Source: Flavobacterium jumunjinense
GTDB taxonomy: Bacteria > Bacteroidota > Bacteroidia > Flavobacteriales > Flavobacteriaceae
DNA: 64,000 bases
NCBI RefSeq assembly: GCF_021650975.2
Contig: NZ_CP091285.1
Coordinates: 62,001-126,000 of the forward strand
Direction of reading: 5' to 3'
Of this stretch, positions 34,817-44,340 are shown in pieces; the stretch's first letter is position 1; each line of letters starts with the position of its first letter. The position numbers and the translations under genes are program-made. Under the pieces are notes generated by a model, which made no database searches, was not told the DNA's origin, and was given only the letters and a program-made list of their open reading frames with translations.

Positions 34817-37228
34817 ATGAAAAAAATATTCATTTGTTTAGGTATACTTCTATTGAATATGCACTTAAACGCACAAGAAAATTTAGGGTATCAAAAACCA
34901 CCTAAAGAAATTTTAGACTTAGCCGATTACGAAAGAGCTCCAAGTGTTTCTATGGACACGAAAAAAGAGTACATGCTCTTAAGCTACAGAAACACTTATA
35001 AAAATCTTGATGACTTAAATCAAGAAGAAATGCGTCTGGGCGGACTTCGCATTAATCCCATTACTAATATTTCAAGTACTATTACTTATTTGAATAATTT
35101 AAAAATTAGAAAAATTAAAGAAACCGAAGAAGCACAAGTGAGTGGTTTACCAAAAAATCCAAAAATCGCGAATCTTTCTTGGTCTCCAGATGAAAAGCAT
35201 ATTTCATTTACACACACTACAAGTAAAGGTTTAGAATTATGGATTTTAGATGTAGCAAATGCGAGTGCTAAAAAAATAACGGAAGACAATTTAAATGGAA
35301 ACATGGGAAATCCTACAAGTTGGTTTAAAGATAGTCAGACGTTATTAATTAGAACACTTCCTAGTAACAGACCTACATTAATAGATGCGAAAAAAGACAT
35401 TCCAACAGGTCCAACTGTTTCAGAAAGCGAAGGCAAAGTATCTCAAAACAGAACGTATCAAGACTTATTAAAAAACAAAACAGATGAAGCTAATTTCGAA
35501 TCGTTAGTTACATCTGAACTATATACTGTTAATTTGTCTGGTACGAAAAAACTTTTCAAATCAGCTGCTTTATATTCAAATGAGTCTTTTTCTCCTGATG
35601 GAAATTATATCATGATTACAACTATTGAAAAACCATTTTCATACATTGTTCCATTGAATCGTTTCCCTCAAACCACTATTATATATGATGCAACTGGAAA
35701 AACTATTAAAACCGTTAATGAAGTTCCTTTAAACGAGATTATGCCAAAAGGTTTTATGTCTGCAAGAAAAGGAAAAAGAAATATGTCTTGGAGAAGAGAT
35801 ACTCCTGCAACTTTATATTTTGTAGAAGCTTTAGATGAAGGAGATCCAGCTAATGAAGTTGATTTTAGAGATGAAGTTTTCCTTTGGGAGGCTCCTTTTA
35901 CAAAATATCCTACATCATTAGTAAAAACAAAACAACGTTTTGCAGGTATTCAATGGGGAAATGAAACCACAGCAATTCTAAGCGATTATTGGTACGATAC
36001 TCGAAATAGTAAAACCTATTTTATTAACCCTTCTATTGAAGGTGCTACTCCGCAATTAATTTGGGATAGAAACTACCAAGATAAATATAGCGATCCTGGA
36101 AATTTTGAAACAAAGAAAAACGATTTTGGAAGTTATGTTTTAGCCATTGAAAAAGACAAAATGTATCTATTGGGTGATGGTTTTACTAAAGATGGTCAGT
36201 TTCCTTTTATAGATGAATTTAGTTTAAAGACATTAAAAACAAAACGTCTATATGAATCTAAATTAACAGATAAAAAAGAGGATTTACTTTCTATTGAAGA
36301 TTTAAAAAAAGGAGATGTTTTAATTCGTCTTCAATCTAAAAATGAGTACCCTAATTATTATTTTAGAAACTTAAAAAATAAAAAAATCACTCCAATTACT
36401 GCCTTTAAAAATCCTTTTGAAAGCTTGAATAATGTTTATAAAGAAGTGATTACCTATAAAAGAAATGATGGAGTAACATTGTCTGGAACTTTATACCTTC
36501 CTGCTGATTATGACAAAACTAAAAAAGACAAAAAGCTTCCTTTATTAATTTGGGCATATCCAGAAGAATTTAAAGACAAAAATAGTGCTGGACAAACAAC
36601 TCAAAACCCTAATGAATTTACATTTCCTTATTATGGTTCGTTTGTATATTGGGTAACGAGAGGTTATGCTGTATTAGATGATGCATCTTTCCCTATTATT
36701 GGAGAAGGTACAACAGAACCAAATGATACTTTTATTCCTCAATTGGTTGCCAATGCAAAAGCAGCTATAGATGCTGTAGACAACTTAGGCTATATTAACA
36801 GAAGTAAAGTAGCCGTTGGAGGTCATTCATATGGCGCTTTTATGACTGCTAATTTATTAACACACTCTAACTTATTTGCCTGTGGAATTGCAAGAAGTGG
36901 TGCTTACAATAGAACTTTAACACCTTTCGGTTTCCAAAGTGAGCAAAGAAATTATTGGGATGTTCCTGAAATATACAACACTATGTCTCCTTTTATGAAT
37001 GCTTCAAAAATGAAAACACCATTACTTTTGGTTCATGGTGAAGCAGACAATAATCCTGGAACATTTACACTGCAAACAGAGCGTTATTTTCAAGCTTTAA
37101 AAGGCTTAGGAGCTCCTGTTAGAATGGTACTTCTTCCAAAAGAAAGCCATGGTTATGTGGCCGAAGAGAACATTCTACATTTATTATGGGAACAAGATCA
37201 ATTCTTAGAAAAACATTTAAAGAATTAA
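34817..37228 (+). CDS. Secreted S9 prolyl-oligopeptidase family peptidase (803 aa)
   Basis: A signal peptide (MKKIFICLGILLLNMHLNA) is followed by a seven-bladed propeller-like region with WSPDEKHISFTHTT and SPDGNYIMITT, then an alpha/beta-hydrolase domain. The catalytic triad is Ser671 (GGHSYGAFM), Asp744 (VHGEADNNPG) and His778 (KESHGYVAE). It resembles glutamyl-peptidase/DPP-type exported S9 enzymes that trim peptides in the periplasm. Monocistronic. Confidence 0.92.
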   Translation: MKKIFICLGILLLNMHLNAQENLGYQKPPKEILDLADYERAPSVSMDTKKEYMLLSYRNTYKNLDDLNQEEMRLGGLRINPITNISSTITYLNNLKIRKIKETEEAQVSGLPKNPKIANLSWSPDEKHISFTHTTSKGLELWILDVANASAKKITEDNLNGNMGNPTSWFKDSQTLLIRTLPSNRPTLIDAKKDIPTGPTVSESEGKVSQNRTYQDLLKNKTDEANFESLVTSELYTVNLSGTKKLFKSAALYSNESFSPDGNYIMITTIEKPFSYIVPLNRFPQTTIIYDATGKTIKTVNEVPLNEIMPKGFMSARKGKRNMSWRRDTPATLYFVEALDEGDPANEVDFRDEVFLWEAPFTKYPTSLVKTKQRFAGIQWGNETTAILSDYWYDTRNSKTYFINPSIEGATPQLIWDRNYQDKYSDPGNFETKKNDFGSYVLAIEKDKMYLLGDGFTKDGQFPFIDEFSLKTLKTKRLYESKLTDKKEDLLSIEDLKKGDVLIRLQSKNEYPNYYFRNLKNKKITPITAFKNPFESLNNVYKEVITYKRNDGVTLSGTLYLPADYDKTKKDKKLPLLIWAYPEEFKDKNSAGQTTQNPNEFTFPYYGSFVYWVTRGYAVLDDASFPIIGEGTTEPNDTFIPQLVANAKAAIDAVDNLGYINRSKVAVGGHSYGAFMTANLLTHSNLFACGIARSGAYNRTLTPFGFQSEQRNYWDVPEIYNTMSPFMNASKMKTPLLLVHGEADNNPGTFTLQTERYFQALKGLGAPVRMVLLPKESHGYVAEENILHLLWEQDQFLEKHLKN

Positions 37229-37248
37229 TTCCAGATAAATCTGTATAA

Positions 37249-37284
37249 AAAAATAGACTTGTATATTTTACAAGTCTATTTTTA
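37249..37284. terminator. Bidirectional terminator
   Basis: Stem AATAGACTTGTA/TACAAGTCTATT with A-run and T-run flanks lies between the convergent S9 peptidase and ABC ATPase genes and overlaps the stop of the latter (37268-37270). Confidence 0.9.
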
Positions 37285-38197
37285 TTTGAAGTCCAACAAT
37301 ACGTTGTACTGGAATATCATATCTACTTTCAAAAAACACAATTTGATTATTAAAAATTGCTTCAACTAAATAATTATTACCTCTAAAATAGGTTTCTTTC
37401 ACTACTACTTCAAAAGTTGAATTTTCAGAAACTTCCAATTGATGCGGATACACATAAAGCACATTATCTTCCCATTTAATTTCATTTACTTCTCCAAACA
37501 ATGAAGCAACATAAAAAGAACCTGGATAAGAATATATTTCTCTAGTTTCTCCTACATCTATAATTGTTCCGTTTCGTAACACCAAAACCTCATCACTAAA
37601 TGACAATATATCATTAGCATCGTGGGTTGCTACAATACATGTTATTTCTTTTTCTTTTAAATATTTGAATATTTTTCGTCGTAAACTGTTTTTTAAAAAA
37701 TTATCGATATGACTAAAAGGCTCGTCTAACAACAACAACTCTGGTTCTAAAGCCAAAACTTTAGCTAAAGCAACACGTTGCATTTGCCCACCACTCAAAT
37801 ATTTCACTTTCTCATTCGCAAAATCTGTCATTTCGACAACTTCTAACAATTCTATTATACGTTCTTGTTTCTCTTCTGGATAAAAGTTAGACAAATATTT
37901 CCCTACATTTTCAGCTACGGTAATAAAAGGCATCAAATCAAAATCTTGAGCTAAATACTTCATGAAAGGCATTCCTGGAACCAAATGATGTTTAGGACCT
38001 AAAACTTGCTGATCATTCCAAAAGATCTCACCTTCGTCCAAATCATACAACCCATAAATTATTTTTAAAAGGGTACTTTTCCCACAACCACTTTCCCCTA
38101 TTAAGGCTAAATTAGTCCCTTTTTCCAACTTAAAATTAATATCTTTTAAGGTTGACTTATCTTTATATGAAAAATTACTATTGGAAACTGTAAGCAT
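37268..38197 (-). CDS. ABC transporter ATP-binding protein (309 aa)
   Basis: Walker A GESGCGKS at residues 34-41, signature LSGGQ at 134-138, Walker B LLLLDEPF at 154-161, and the switch His in VATHDAND near 192. The Q-loop region reads YLAQDFDLMPFITVAENV. A C-terminal extension of about 80 residues (KWEDNVLYVYPHQLEV...) resembles the TOBE-like regulatory tail of import ATPases of the FbpC/PotA type. No permease or binding protein is adjacent, so the substrate is unknown. Confidence 0.9.
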   Translation of the reverse strand: MLTVSNSNFSYKDKSTLKDINFKLEKGTNLALIGESGCGKSTLLKIIYGLYDLDEGEIFWNDQQVLGPKHHLVPGMPFMKYLAQDFDLMPFITVAENVGKYLSNFYPEEKQERIIELLEVVEMTDFANEKVKYLSGGQMQRVALAKVLALEPELLLLDEPFSHIDNFLKNSLRRKIFKYLKEKEITCIVATHDANDILSFSDEVLVLRNGTIIDVGETREIYSYPGSFYVASLFGEVNEIKWEDNVLYVYPHQLEVSENSTFEVVVKETYFRGNNYLVEAIFNNQIVFFESRYDIPVQRIVGLQIKIDL

Positions 38198-38284
38198 TTT
38201 TTTGATTTAAATTTAAACAAATTTACAAAACAATTGAATCTCTATTTACAAGCGACAATATAAATAATCTATTCTAAAAACAAT

Positions 38285-38316
38285 AAAAAAAGACTGCTTT
38301 TGTAAGCAGTCTTTTT
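38285..38316 (-). terminator. Terminator of the OmpA-family gene
   Basis: Stem AAAAGACTGCTT/AAGCAGTCTTTT around TTGT with T/A runs, 20 bp 3' of the minus-strand gene ending at 38336. Confidence 0.9.
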
Positions 38317-38335
38317 CTCTATAATATATTATCGA

Positions 38336-39031
38336 TTATTTTCCTGCTTCTTTTTGAGCGTCTTGAATCATTTTTTCATTTGCAACAATTGCAAATTCTA
38401 CACGCCTGTTTTTACTTCTTCCTGCTTCCGTTTCATTATCTGCAATTGGTTCTACTTCACCCATTCCAACAGTAACAAAACGAGCATTAACCAATCCTTT
38501 ACTTGCTAAATATGTTTTTACAGCAGCCGCTCTCTGATTTGATAAGTTTAAATTATATTCATCTGCTCCTTTACTATCCGTATATCCGTATATTTTAATA
38601 TTTGTATCTGGATACTCTTTAAACACAGGAACTAATTTATCTAAATTCTGTTTTGCTTTTGCTGTTAAAGATGCCTTATTAAAATCGAAATTCACTGAGT
38701 TCTCTCCTAAAACTAACTTTATACCTTCTCCAACTCTTTCAACTTCTGCTCCTGGTAATGCCTCTCTAATTTCTCTTGCTTGTTTGTCCATTTTATTACC
38801 GATAACTCCACCAGCAACACCACCAACAACACCACCAATAACAGCCCCTAATGCTCCGTTACCTCCTTTACCTAAATTATTTCCTAAGATACCACCAATA
38901 AGTGCTCCTCCAACAGCACCAATTGCTGCTCCTCTTTGCGTTTTGTTCGAGTTCTTTACTGCTTTACAACTATTTAATGTGATTCCTAATAAAAAAGAAA
39001 CCAGTACTATTTTTACAATTGAATTTTTCAT
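38336..39031 (-). CDS. OmpA-family lipoprotein with glycine zipper (231 aa)
   Basis: The signal peptide ends in the lipobox LNSC (Cys22). A glycine-zipper stretch (about residues 35-85, GAVGGALIGGILGNNLGKGG and further Gly repeats) is followed by an OmpA-like peptidoglycan-binding domain: FDFNKASLTAKAKQNLDKL, IKIYGYTDSKGADEYNLNLSNQRA split around residues 145-170, and GRSKNRRVEFAI. It probably links the outer membrane to the cell wall. Single gene with its own terminator. Confidence 0.93.
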   Translation of the reverse strand: MKNSIVKIVLVSFLLGITLNSCKAVKNSNKTQRGAAIGAVGGALIGGILGNNLGKGGNGALGAVIGGVVGGVAGGVIGNKMDKQAREIREALPGAEVERVGEGIKLVLGENSVNFDFNKASLTAKAKQNLDKLVPVFKEYPDTNIKIYGYTDSKGADEYNLNLSNQRAAAVKTYLASKGLVNARFVTVGMGEVEPIADNETEAGRSKNRRVEFAIVANEKMIQDAQKEAGK

Positions 39032-39066
39032 GATTGAATTATTTTTGTTGTTATTTTAAATCGTTA

Positions 39067-39537
39067 TTATCTTCTATTGAATTGATATACAACTTTTGTG
39101 CTTTTTCCTTCAACATTTACATAATCTACCAGTTGAAAAGAGTTTTCTGTTATATTATCAATATTCAGAACATAACCTGCGTCCATCTTCTTCGCTTTCA
39201 CTCCTTCTAAGAACTTAACTACAAATTTTTCTTCCTTATTTATATACCAAGTAATTGGCGTGTTATAACCACTACATTTCTCTTTAGTCAATCTCATTTC
39301 TCCTTTATTATTATTCGAAACAAAACTCCATTCACTCCCAACAAAACATTTAGAATCTTCAATATTAAAAGAAGTAACTTTAATAAATTGAGAACCTGGA
39401 TAATTTACAGAAGCTATAACCCAATCTCCTTTTATAGCAACTTCTTTTTTCATGTCTAACTTTGTCCCTGTAACAGACTGAGATTTGCAAGCAATAATTA
39501 AAACTAATGCTACAAACAACAAAACAATTTTCTTCAT
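39067..39537 (-). CDS. Lipocalin-like lipoprotein (156 aa)
   Basis: Lipobox LIIAC at Cys17, followed by KGDWVIASVNYPGSQFIKV, a typical first strand of lipocalin-like lipoproteins. Alternating hydrophobic strands follow (GSEWSFVSNNNKGEMRL, FQLVDYVNVEGKSTKVVYQF), with Cys in SKCFVGS and EKCSGYN that may bond. It is 35 bp upstream of the OmpA-family gene in the same direction, so co-transcription is likely. Confidence 0.75.
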   Translation of the reverse strand: MKKIVLLFVALVLIIACKSQSVTGTKLDMKKEVAIKGDWVIASVNYPGSQFIKVTSFNIEDSKCFVGSEWSFVSNNNKGEMRLTKEKCSGYNTPITWYINKEEKFVVKFLEGVKAKKMDAGYVLNIDNITENSFQLVDYVNVEGKSTKVVYQFNRR

Positions 39538-39717
39538 AATTATGTGTTTTTATACTGCAAAGTTAATTGATATTTAATTCATTTTGTTTCATAAAAAAAC
39601 GAAAATTTTATATAATTTAAAGAATAACAAAAAAACGTCAATTTGTCAGTTTTCAAACATTGGTACTTCTTTTGAACTAAGGTTTTAAAATGTTTAATCT
39701 TAAAATAGTTATATAAT

Positions 39718-41619
39718 ATGTCAAGTGGAAAAATTAATGTATCAGTAGAAAACATCTTCCCTTTAATTAAAAAGTTTTTATATAGTGATCACGAAATTTT
39801 CCTTCGTGAATTAATTTCTAATGCAACCGATGCTACCTTAAAATTAAAACACTTAACCAGCATTGGTGAAGCAAATGTAGCTTATGGAGATCCAAAGATT
39901 GAAGTTAAAATAGACAAAGAAAACAAGAAGATTCACATTATTGATCAAGGTCTAGGAATGACATCTGAAGAGGTGGAAAAATACATCAATCAAATTGCTT
40001 TTTCTGGTGCTGAAGAATTTTTAGAAAAATACAAAGACTCTGCCAAAGATTCAGGTGTAATTGGTCATTTCGGATTAGGTTTCTACTCTGCATTCATGGT
40101 AGCTTCTAAAGTAGAACTTATTACAAAATCTTTCAAAGACGAACCAGCTGCACATTGGACGTGTGATGGTAGTCCAGAATTCACATTAGTTCCTCACGAC
40201 AAAACAGATCGTGGAACAGAGATAATCCTTCATATTGCTGAAGACTCTTTAGACTTTTTAGAAGAGAGTAAAATCAATGGTTTATTATCTAAATATAATA
40301 AATTCATGCCTATTCCAATTAAATTTGGAACACGCAAAGAAAAAATTGAACAGAAAAAAGGAGAGTTTGTAGAAAGCGAAAACAAAGATGACGTTTTTAC
40401 AGAAGTTGAAGTAGACAACATCATTAATAATCCTAATCCAGCTTGGACAAAACAACCGTCCGAATTAAAAGATGAGGATTATAAGAGTTTCTATAGAGAA
40501 TTGTATCCTATGCAGTTTGAAGAACCGTTATTCAACATTCATTTAAATGTAGATTACCCTTTCAACCTGACAGGTATTTTATATTTTCCAAAATTAGGAG
40601 CCGATTTACAAATTCAAAAAGACAAAATTCAATTATATCAAAATCAGGTATATGTAACAGATAATGTAGAAGGAATCGTTCCTGAATTCTTAACAATGCT
40701 TAAAGGTGTTATTGATTCTCCAGACATTCCTCTAAATGTATCTCGTTCTTACTTACAAGCTGATGGAAATGTTAAGAAAATTGCTAACTATATTACACGT
40801 AAAGTTTCTGACAAATTAAAATCTTTATTCAACGAAAGTCGTGAAGAGTTTGAAAAGAAATGGAATGACATTAAGATTGTTTTAGAGTATGGAATGCTTT
40901 CTGAAGATAAATTCTATGAAAAAGCTGGAGATTTCATGTTGTATCCAACAACTGATGGAAAATTCTTTACGCTTGCGGAATTAAAAGAAACATTAGCAGC
41001 TAATCAAACTGATAAAGACGGTAAATTGGTTATTCTTTATGCTTCAAACAAAGATGCGCAACACAGTTATATAGACATTGCTAAAGAAAGAGGTTATGAA
41101 GTTCTTTTATTAGATTCTCCAATTGTATCGCATTTAATTCAAAAATTAGAAGCAGACAACGAAAACGTAACTTTTGCACGTGTTGATGCCGATCATTTAG
41201 ACAAATTAATTACAAAAGAAGAAACACAAATTTCTAAACTTTCTGATGAAGAAAAAGAGAAATTAAAAGTTGTTTTAGAAACAATTGTTCCAAAAGAAAC
41301 ATATACTGTTCAATTGGAAGCAATGGATAGCAAACTAACACCGTTCATGATTACACAACCAGAGTTCATGAGAAGAATGAAAGAAATGAGCCAATCTGGT
41401 GGTGGTGGAATGTTCGGAATGGGTAATATGCCGGAAATGTATAACTTAGTCGTTAATACAAATTCTGATTTAGCTACTTCAATTTTAAGTACAGAAAACG
41501 AAGACACTAAAAAAGCTTTAATCAAACAAGCCCTAGATTTAGCGAAATTATCTCAAGGTTTACTAAAAGGAGAAGATTTAACTTCTTTTGTGAAACGTAG
41601 TTTTGAAACGCTTCGCTAA
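39718..41619 (+). CDS. htpG: Molecular chaperone Hsp90 (633 aa)
   Basis: Cytosolic ATP-dependent chaperone. The N-terminal GHKL ATPase has ELISNATDATLKL (Asn/Asp of box I), IIDQGLGMT, IGHFGLGFYSAFM and GTEIILHI. The middle and C-terminal domains follow, with LYFPKLGADL, PLNVSRSYLQADGNVKKI and a terminal dimerisation helix. Length is typical for bacterial HtpG. Followed by a strong terminator. Confidence 0.97.
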   Translation: MSSGKINVSVENIFPLIKKFLYSDHEIFLRELISNATDATLKLKHLTSIGEANVAYGDPKIEVKIDKENKKIHIIDQGLGMTSEEVEKYINQIAFSGAEEFLEKYKDSAKDSGVIGHFGLGFYSAFMVASKVELITKSFKDEPAAHWTCDGSPEFTLVPHDKTDRGTEIILHIAEDSLDFLEESKINGLLSKYNKFMPIPIKFGTRKEKIEQKKGEFVESENKDDVFTEVEVDNIINNPNPAWTKQPSELKDEDYKSFYRELYPMQFEEPLFNIHLNVDYPFNLTGILYFPKLGADLQIQKDKIQLYQNQVYVTDNVEGIVPEFLTMLKGVIDSPDIPLNVSRSYLQADGNVKKIANYITRKVSDKLKSLFNESREEFEKKWNDIKIVLEYGMLSEDKFYEKAGDFMLYPTTDGKFFTLAELKETLAANQTDKDGKLVILYASNKDAQHSYIDIAKERGYEVLLLDSPIVSHLIQKLEADNENVTFARVDADHLDKLITKEETQISKLSDEEKEKLKVVLETIVPKETYTVQLEAMDSKLTPFMITQPEFMRRMKEMSQSGGGGMFGMGNMPEMYNLVVNTNSDLATSILSTENEDTKKALIKQALDLAKLSQGLLKGEDLTSFVKRSFETLR

Positions 41620-41652
41620 GAAGAAAGAAAATAGAAAAAAGAGAATAGGCAT

Positions 41653-41686
41653 AAACCTGCAAGTGAAAATTTGCAGGTTTTTTTTA
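41653..41686 (+). terminator. Terminator of htpG
   Basis: Stem AAACCTGCAA/TTGCAGGTTT followed by eight T, 34 bp after the htpG stop. Confidence 0.93.
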
Positions 41687-41722
41687 TATTTTTGAATTTT
41701 AAACTTGAAAAAAAAACTAAGA

Positions 41723-42172
41723 ATGTTAAATATATTTAAAACTATCACTACAAAATTAGGAGGTATTGATACTTCGGAATCAAACCATATCGACACATAT
41801 ACTGAAGAAAAAATAAACACTACAGAAGGAACAAAAATTGCAAGTTCTAAAAATAATGGTGGAATTTGGATTAGTTTTCAAGAATTAGCAGGCTATGAGT
41901 ATATGAACATTACTGTTATTGGTGCTAATAATATGAAAAATTTTAATGGTTGTATTTTAAACTTCATGAATAATGAAACAATCTCATTACAACTAAATTC
42001 GGATACACGAGAAATTGAGTCTAATTTTTCTAATGTTTCCAATCGATGGATTACTGATATTTCATTTGATATTACCAATAGTAACATCGATGTGATTAAG
42101 AACAATACCGCATCTTACATCAAATTAGAATACAAAAAAAAGTTTGAAATTTTCGACATTTTAAAACCTTAA
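41723..42172 (+). CDS. Hypothetical protein (149 aa)
   Basis: I do not recognise a family. No signal peptide is visible from ATG 41723 (MLNIFKTITTKLGGID). The sequence is rich in Asn, Ser, Thr and Ile with a predicted beta-sandwich pattern (GGIWISFQELAGYEYMNITVIGAN split; LNFMNNETISLQLNSD; WITDISFDIT). An upstream TTG at 41705 exists in frame, but ATG is preferred. Single gene. Confidence 0.65.
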   Translation: MLNIFKTITTKLGGIDTSESNHIDTYTEEKINTTEGTKIASSKNNGGIWISFQELAGYEYMNITVIGANNMKNFNGCILNFMNNETISLQLNSDTREIESNFSNVSNRWITDISFDITNSNIDVIKNNTASYIKLEYKKKFEIFDILKP

Positions 42173-42296
42173 ACAGAGAAGGCTTTTTAATGCATTTAAT
42201 GCAAAAAACTGACTGAAAAAATTTAAAAAATATACAATAATTCAAAATTTAACAAAAAAGGTAAATTTAATGTAAAGAAATTGTAAAATATAATTA

Positions 42297-42304
42297 TAAG
42301 TTTG
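42297..42304 (+). promoter_or_regulatory. Bacteroidota-type -7 promoter element
   Basis: TAAGTTTG matches TAnnTTTG 27 bp before the first astacin ATG. The surrounding block, from ATTGTAAAATATAATTA on, is almost identical upstream of the second copy. Confidence 0.65.
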
Positions 42305-42330
42305 TAAGCAACAAACAATTAACTATAATT

Positions 42331-43194
42331 ATGAAAAAAATCAATTTCGGAAAATTTGCTTTAGTAGCAGTTTTCACTTTAGGGCTAACTTCGTGTGAAA
42401 AAAACGAAGAAAACAATGATTCATCACAAGAACTAAGTACGCTTACTGATGAAATTTACAACACAAAAACAACAGGGGATTTAATTAACGCTGTTTATCA
42501 AGGAAACACTATTCAACTTCTAGAAATAGAAAACGGTAAATATTTGTTTGATGGTGATGTTGTATTAGAAAGAAGCGACTTTTTACTTCCAGGAGAAGTA
42601 GCAACCGACAAAGGCGTATACGGTGGAGGAACGTGGCCAAACCGAACAGTAAGATGGAAATATGCAAGTGGAGTCTCTCAAAGTTTAAAAGACAAATGGG
42701 TTTCCGCAACTAACACTTGGAGAAGTCAACTTGGATTTACTTTTATACAAACTTCAAGCAATTCTGGAGATTATATTTTAGTGCAACAAAACAGTAACGG
42801 TTCTGCATATAGCACTAGTATTGGAAGAAGAGGTGGACAACAAGTCATTAGCATGGATCCAAGATATTTTAGCACAGGAAGTATGATTCATGAAATTGGA
42901 CATGCTGTCGGATTAATCCATGAACAAAAAAGAAGAGACAGAGACTCTTATATTAACGTAAATTATTCAAACATTAGACCGAATTGGAGATCACAATATG
43001 ACAAATGTTCGGGTTGTACATCAAATGGAACTTTCGATTTTAATTCGATTATGTTATATGGTGCAAGAGCAAGTAGTTCTGTAGTATACAACACAAGTAT
43101 TCCTGCCATGACTAAAAAGAATGGTTCAACTTGGAATGCGCAACGTTCTTATTTGTCATCTGGAGACAAGGCAGCAATAAATGCTAAATATTAA
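42331..43194 (+). CDS. Astacin-like (M12) zinc metallopeptidase lipoprotein (287 aa)
   Basis: The lipobox TSC (Cys22) follows a short signal peptide. A propeptide-like segment precedes the catalytic domain with HEIGHAVGLIHEQKRRDRD (zinc His187, 191, 197 and Glu188) and the Met-turn FDFNSIMLYG. This is the astacin/flavastacin signature. It presumably acts on surface or extracellular proteins. The gene is the first of a tandem duplication with its own promoter and terminator. Confidence 0.93.
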   Translation: MKKINFGKFALVAVFTLGLTSCEKNEENNDSSQELSTLTDEIYNTKTTGDLINAVYQGNTIQLLEIENGKYLFDGDVVLERSDFLLPGEVATDKGVYGGGTWPNRTVRWKYASGVSQSLKDKWVSATNTWRSQLGFTFIQTSSNSGDYILVQQNSNGSAYSTSIGRRGGQQVISMDPRYFSTGSMIHEIGHAVGLIHEQKRRDRDSYINVNYSNIRPNWRSQYDKCSGCTSNGTFDFNSIMLYGARASSSVVYNTSIPAMTKKNGSTWNAQRSYLSSGDKAAINAKY

Positions 43195-43218
43195 ATAACG
43201 TAGAAACACATCTATATT

Positions 43219-43251
43219 AACCGCTTAAATTAATTTTTAAGCGGTTTTTTT
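43219..43251 (+). terminator. Terminator of the first astacin gene
   Basis: Stem AACCGCTTAAA/TTTAAGCGGTT followed by T-run, 25 bp after the stop at 43194. Confidence 0.92.
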
Positions 43252-43347
43252 ATGATTCAATCCTAGTCTAATTTCTTCAAAAAAATAACCTGTAAAAATT
43301 TAACAAAATACGCTATTTTAATGTAACTAAATTGTTAAATATAATTA

Positions 43348-43355
43348 TATGTTTG
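43348..43355 (+). promoter_or_regulatory. Bacteroidota-type -7 promoter element
   Basis: TATGTTTG matches TAnnTTTG 28 bp before the second astacin ATG, preceded by ATTGTTAAATATAATTA as in the first copy. Confidence 0.65.
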
Positions 43356-43382
43356 TAATAATCAAACATAGAACTATATTTT

Positions 43383-44246
43383 ATGAAAAAAATCAATTTT
43401 GGAAAATTCGCACTTTTAGCGATTTTCGCTTTAGGCTTTGCTTCGTGTGAAAGTAACGAAGAAAACAATGATTCATCACAAGAACAAAGTTCTATTACAG
43501 ATGAAATCTACAATGCTAAATCTACTGGAGATTTAATTGACGCGGTCTATCAAGGAAAAATTGTGCAACTTCTAGAAATTGAAAACAACAAATACCTATA
43601 TGATGGAGATGTTGTATTAGAAAGAAATGACTTTTTACTTCCTGATGAAGTAGCAACAAACAAAGGGGTTTATGATGGTGGCACATGGCCTAACCGAACT
43701 GTTCGATGGAAATTCGCTAGTGGTGTATCTCAAAGTTTAAAAGACAAATGGGCTTCTGCAACAAACACTTGGAAAAACGAATTAGGCTTTACCTTTACTC
43801 AAATTACTACCACTTCTGGAGACTACATTTTAGTACAACAAAACAGCGATGGTTCTGCTTACAGCACAAGCATTGGAAGAAAAGGTGGACAACAAATTAT
43901 TAGCGTTGATCCAAATTCGTTTAGTACAGGAAATGTTATACACGAAATTGGTCATGCAGTTGGTTTAATTCACGAACAAAAAAGACCCGATAGAGACACT
44001 TATATTACTGTAAATTATTCTAACATTAGACCGAATTGGAGATCACAATATGACAAATGTTCGGGCTGTACATCAAATGGAACTTTCGATTTTAATTCGA
44101 TTATGTTATATGGTGCAAGAGCAAGTAGTTCTGTAGTATACAACACAAGTATTCCTGCCATGACTAAAAAGAATGGTTCAACTTGGAATGCGCAACGTTC
44201 TTATTTGTCATCTGGAGACAAAGCGGCTATAAATGCTAAATATTAA
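43383..44246 (+). CDS. Astacin-like (M12) zinc metallopeptidase lipoprotein, tandem paralog (287 aa)
   Basis: Same length and architecture as the upstream copy: lipobox Cys22, zinc motif HEIGHAVGLIHEQKRPDRD and Met-turn SIMLYG. The N-terminal two thirds differ by scattered substitutions. The last 75 or so codons are identical in protein and nearly so in DNA, suggesting recent gene conversion. Both copies keep all catalytic residues, so both should be active. Confidence 0.93.
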   Translation: MKKINFGKFALLAIFALGFASCESNEENNDSSQEQSSITDEIYNAKSTGDLIDAVYQGKIVQLLEIENNKYLYDGDVVLERNDFLLPDEVATNKGVYDGGTWPNRTVRWKFASGVSQSLKDKWASATNTWKNELGFTFTQITTTSGDYILVQQNSDGSAYSTSIGRKGGQQIISVDPNSFSTGNVIHEIGHAVGLIHEQKRPDRDTYITVNYSNIRPNWRSQYDKCSGCTSNGTFDFNSIMLYGARASSSVVYNTSIPAMTKKNGSTWNAQRSYLSSGDKAAINAKY

Positions 44247-44273
44247 AAAAAACAGAAACACAGATAATTGAAG

Positions 44274-44309
44274 AACCGTTTGACTAAATTAGTCAAACGG
44301 TTTTTTTTA
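44274..44309 (+). terminator. Terminator of the second astacin gene
   Basis: Stem AACCGTTTGACTA/TAGTCAAACGGTT around AAT followed by T-run. Confidence 0.93.
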
Positions 44310-44340
44310 TTTAGCTTTACAAAGTATTAATACAATAGCA

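Noticed and set aside
39718..41619. Accessory function for htpG
   Set aside because: Standard chromosomal chaperone with full domain set; nothing unusual.
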